Positions 63,300 to 64,000 of a stretch of 64,000 bases of DNA are shown piece after piece. Source of the stretch: Pollutimonas thiosulfatoxidans (GTDB lineage: Bacteria > Pseudomonadota > Gammaproteobacteria > Burkholderiales > Burkholderiaceae_B). The stretch covers positions 868,001-932,000 of the forward strand of contig NZ_CP022987.1 in NCBI RefSeq assembly GCF_004022565.1, written 5' to 3'. Under the pieces are notes generated by a model that was given only the letters and a program-made list of their open reading frames with translations, ran no database searches and was not told the DNA's origin. Within the stretch, counting starts at the first letter, position 1, and each line of letters opens with the position of its first letter. The translations under genes were made by a program, and so were the position numbers.

Positions 63300-64000
63300 T
63301 TAAAAGCGAAAACTCAAACCGGCCACGAAACGGGTTTCCTGCTTGGAGTCGCCCGCCGCGCGCGCGTAATCCGCCGTTTTTCCGAATTTGCTGGACCATT
63401 CCACGCCAACGTAAGGAACAAACTGACGCGTGACTTCGTATTTGAGACGCAAGCCCGCAGTACCGTCTGTCAGGCCGCTGCCAATGCCCCAGCGTTCATC
63501 GTCCTTGCCGTGGAAATTTACTTCCACGCTTGGTTGAAGGTAGAGCTTCTGGGTAAGCAAAATGTCATACTCCGCCTTCAGCCCCAGAGCGGTTCGTCCG
63601 CTGGAGCCGACATAGGCGGTGGCATCCACCTCGAACCAGTAAGGCGCAAGTCCTTTAAAGCCGAATGCCAGCCATTCCCGGTTGGGCGCGCCCTGAGCAT
63701 GGTCGAATCGCACGCCCAGTTCCGTATCCCAGAACGTTGAAACCGCATGACGCCACAGCAACTGCGTCTCGGATTCCTGTAATTTTCCGCTCGCTACTTC
63801 GCCTTCCGCTTTGATGACGGCGCGGTTATAGGTGCTGCCGTACCAGGCCTCCCCTTCGTAGGCCGCCCACTCCTCGCCACGCGCCCTGACGTACTCCAAT
63901 CGGTCGAAGTTCACGGAACCGAAGTTGTGCATGTCCGACATGATCAGCGCATCTGAGGGTGGCAACGCATACTTGCCCGCGTTACGCACGTAGCCATCGG
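63300..64000 (-). CDS. copB: Outer-membrane copper resistance protein CopB, 5' part beyond window
   Basis: The frame is open to the window edge (reading DGYVRNAGKYALPPSD at its visible start), so the N-terminal part is missing. About 232 residues of the beta-barrel are seen: NFDRLEYVRARGEEWAAYEG, GVRFDHAQGAPNREWLAFGF, AYVGSSGRTALGLKAEYDIL and the terminal FVAGLSFRF with an aromatic last residue typical of outer-membrane proteins. CopB (PcoB) binds or exports copper in the periplasm and outer membrane, usually after CopA multicopper oxidase, which may be encoded just outside the window. Confidence 0.9.
   Translation of the reverse strand, partial: DGYVRNAGKYALPPSDALIMSDMHNFGSVNFDRLEYVRARGEEWAAYEGEAWYGSTYNRAVIKAEGEVASGKLQESETQLLWRHAVSTFWDTELGVRFDHAQGAPNREWLAFGFKGLAPYWFEVDATAYVGSSGRTALGLKAEYDILLTQKLYLQPSVEVNFHGKDDERWGIGSGLTDGTAGLRLKYEVTRQFVPYVGVEWSSKFGKTADYARAAGDSKQETRFVAGLSFRF

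Overview
The window reads as chromosomal DNA of a betaproteobacterium, most likely of the family Alcaligenaceae (Bordetella/Achromobacter/Pusillimonas type). The reasons are a Bug-type periplasmic receptor, GC-rich coding across the first 39.5 kb, a single-chain PurL, and recJ next to an RpfE-family gene. The family placement is inference. No rRNA, tRNA or CRISPR array was seen.

Positions 1-39570 are core and ordinary accessory genes. In order: the end of a peroxidase-related enzyme; a NitT/TauT-type ABC uptake operon with an extra binding protein; a frameshifted SNF-family symporter; a serine acetyltransferase; a DUF2007 gene; a DMT exporter; an HxlR regulator divergent from a SnoaL-glyoxalase fusion; a second, frameshifted EamA transporter; recJ-rpfE; lolC-lolD-tatD; a MarR-controlled set of FAD monooxygenase, DUF3237 protein and Bug receptor; comEC; a complete branched-chain 2-oxoacid dehydrogenase operon; an alpha/beta hydrolase; a PHP phosphoesterase; greB; then the purine genes purL, guaB and guaA with a hydrolase and an MFS gene between guaB and guaA.

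From just after guaA to the window end (about 39.6-64.0 kb) the DNA has the character of an integrated genomic island. It opens with five copies of a GGATGGTATTG motif, a tyrosine integrase, an AlpA regulator and a YdaS-like regulator, and then carries copper and redox genes. These are copA-cueR with a MerR-type promoter, a periplasmic YncE-like propeller, a methyltransferase, an orphan CzcI-like protein, and a complete System I cytochrome c maturation operon (ccmABCDEFGHI). A TlpA-like thioredoxin, CcdA, a GDCCVxC protein, a 19-cysteine Csp copper-storage protein, a DUF2933 protein, DsbD, a c-type cytochrome, an M23 peptidase, a cupredoxin and CopB complete the set. Between them lie the remains of an MFS pump, an RcnR-like repressor and an MntP exporter. 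The right end of the island is outside the window.

The island genes plausibly form one programme. CopA exports Cu(I); CopB, the cupredoxin and the Csp protein handle or store copper. CcdA and DsbD feed electrons to TlpA and CcmG so that cysteines stay reduced for haem ligation, and the Ccm proteins assemble c-type cytochromes such as the one encoded nearby. Since the best-studied relatives (Bordetella) mature cytochrome c with System II, a mobile System I linked to copper resistance is the most interesting feature here.
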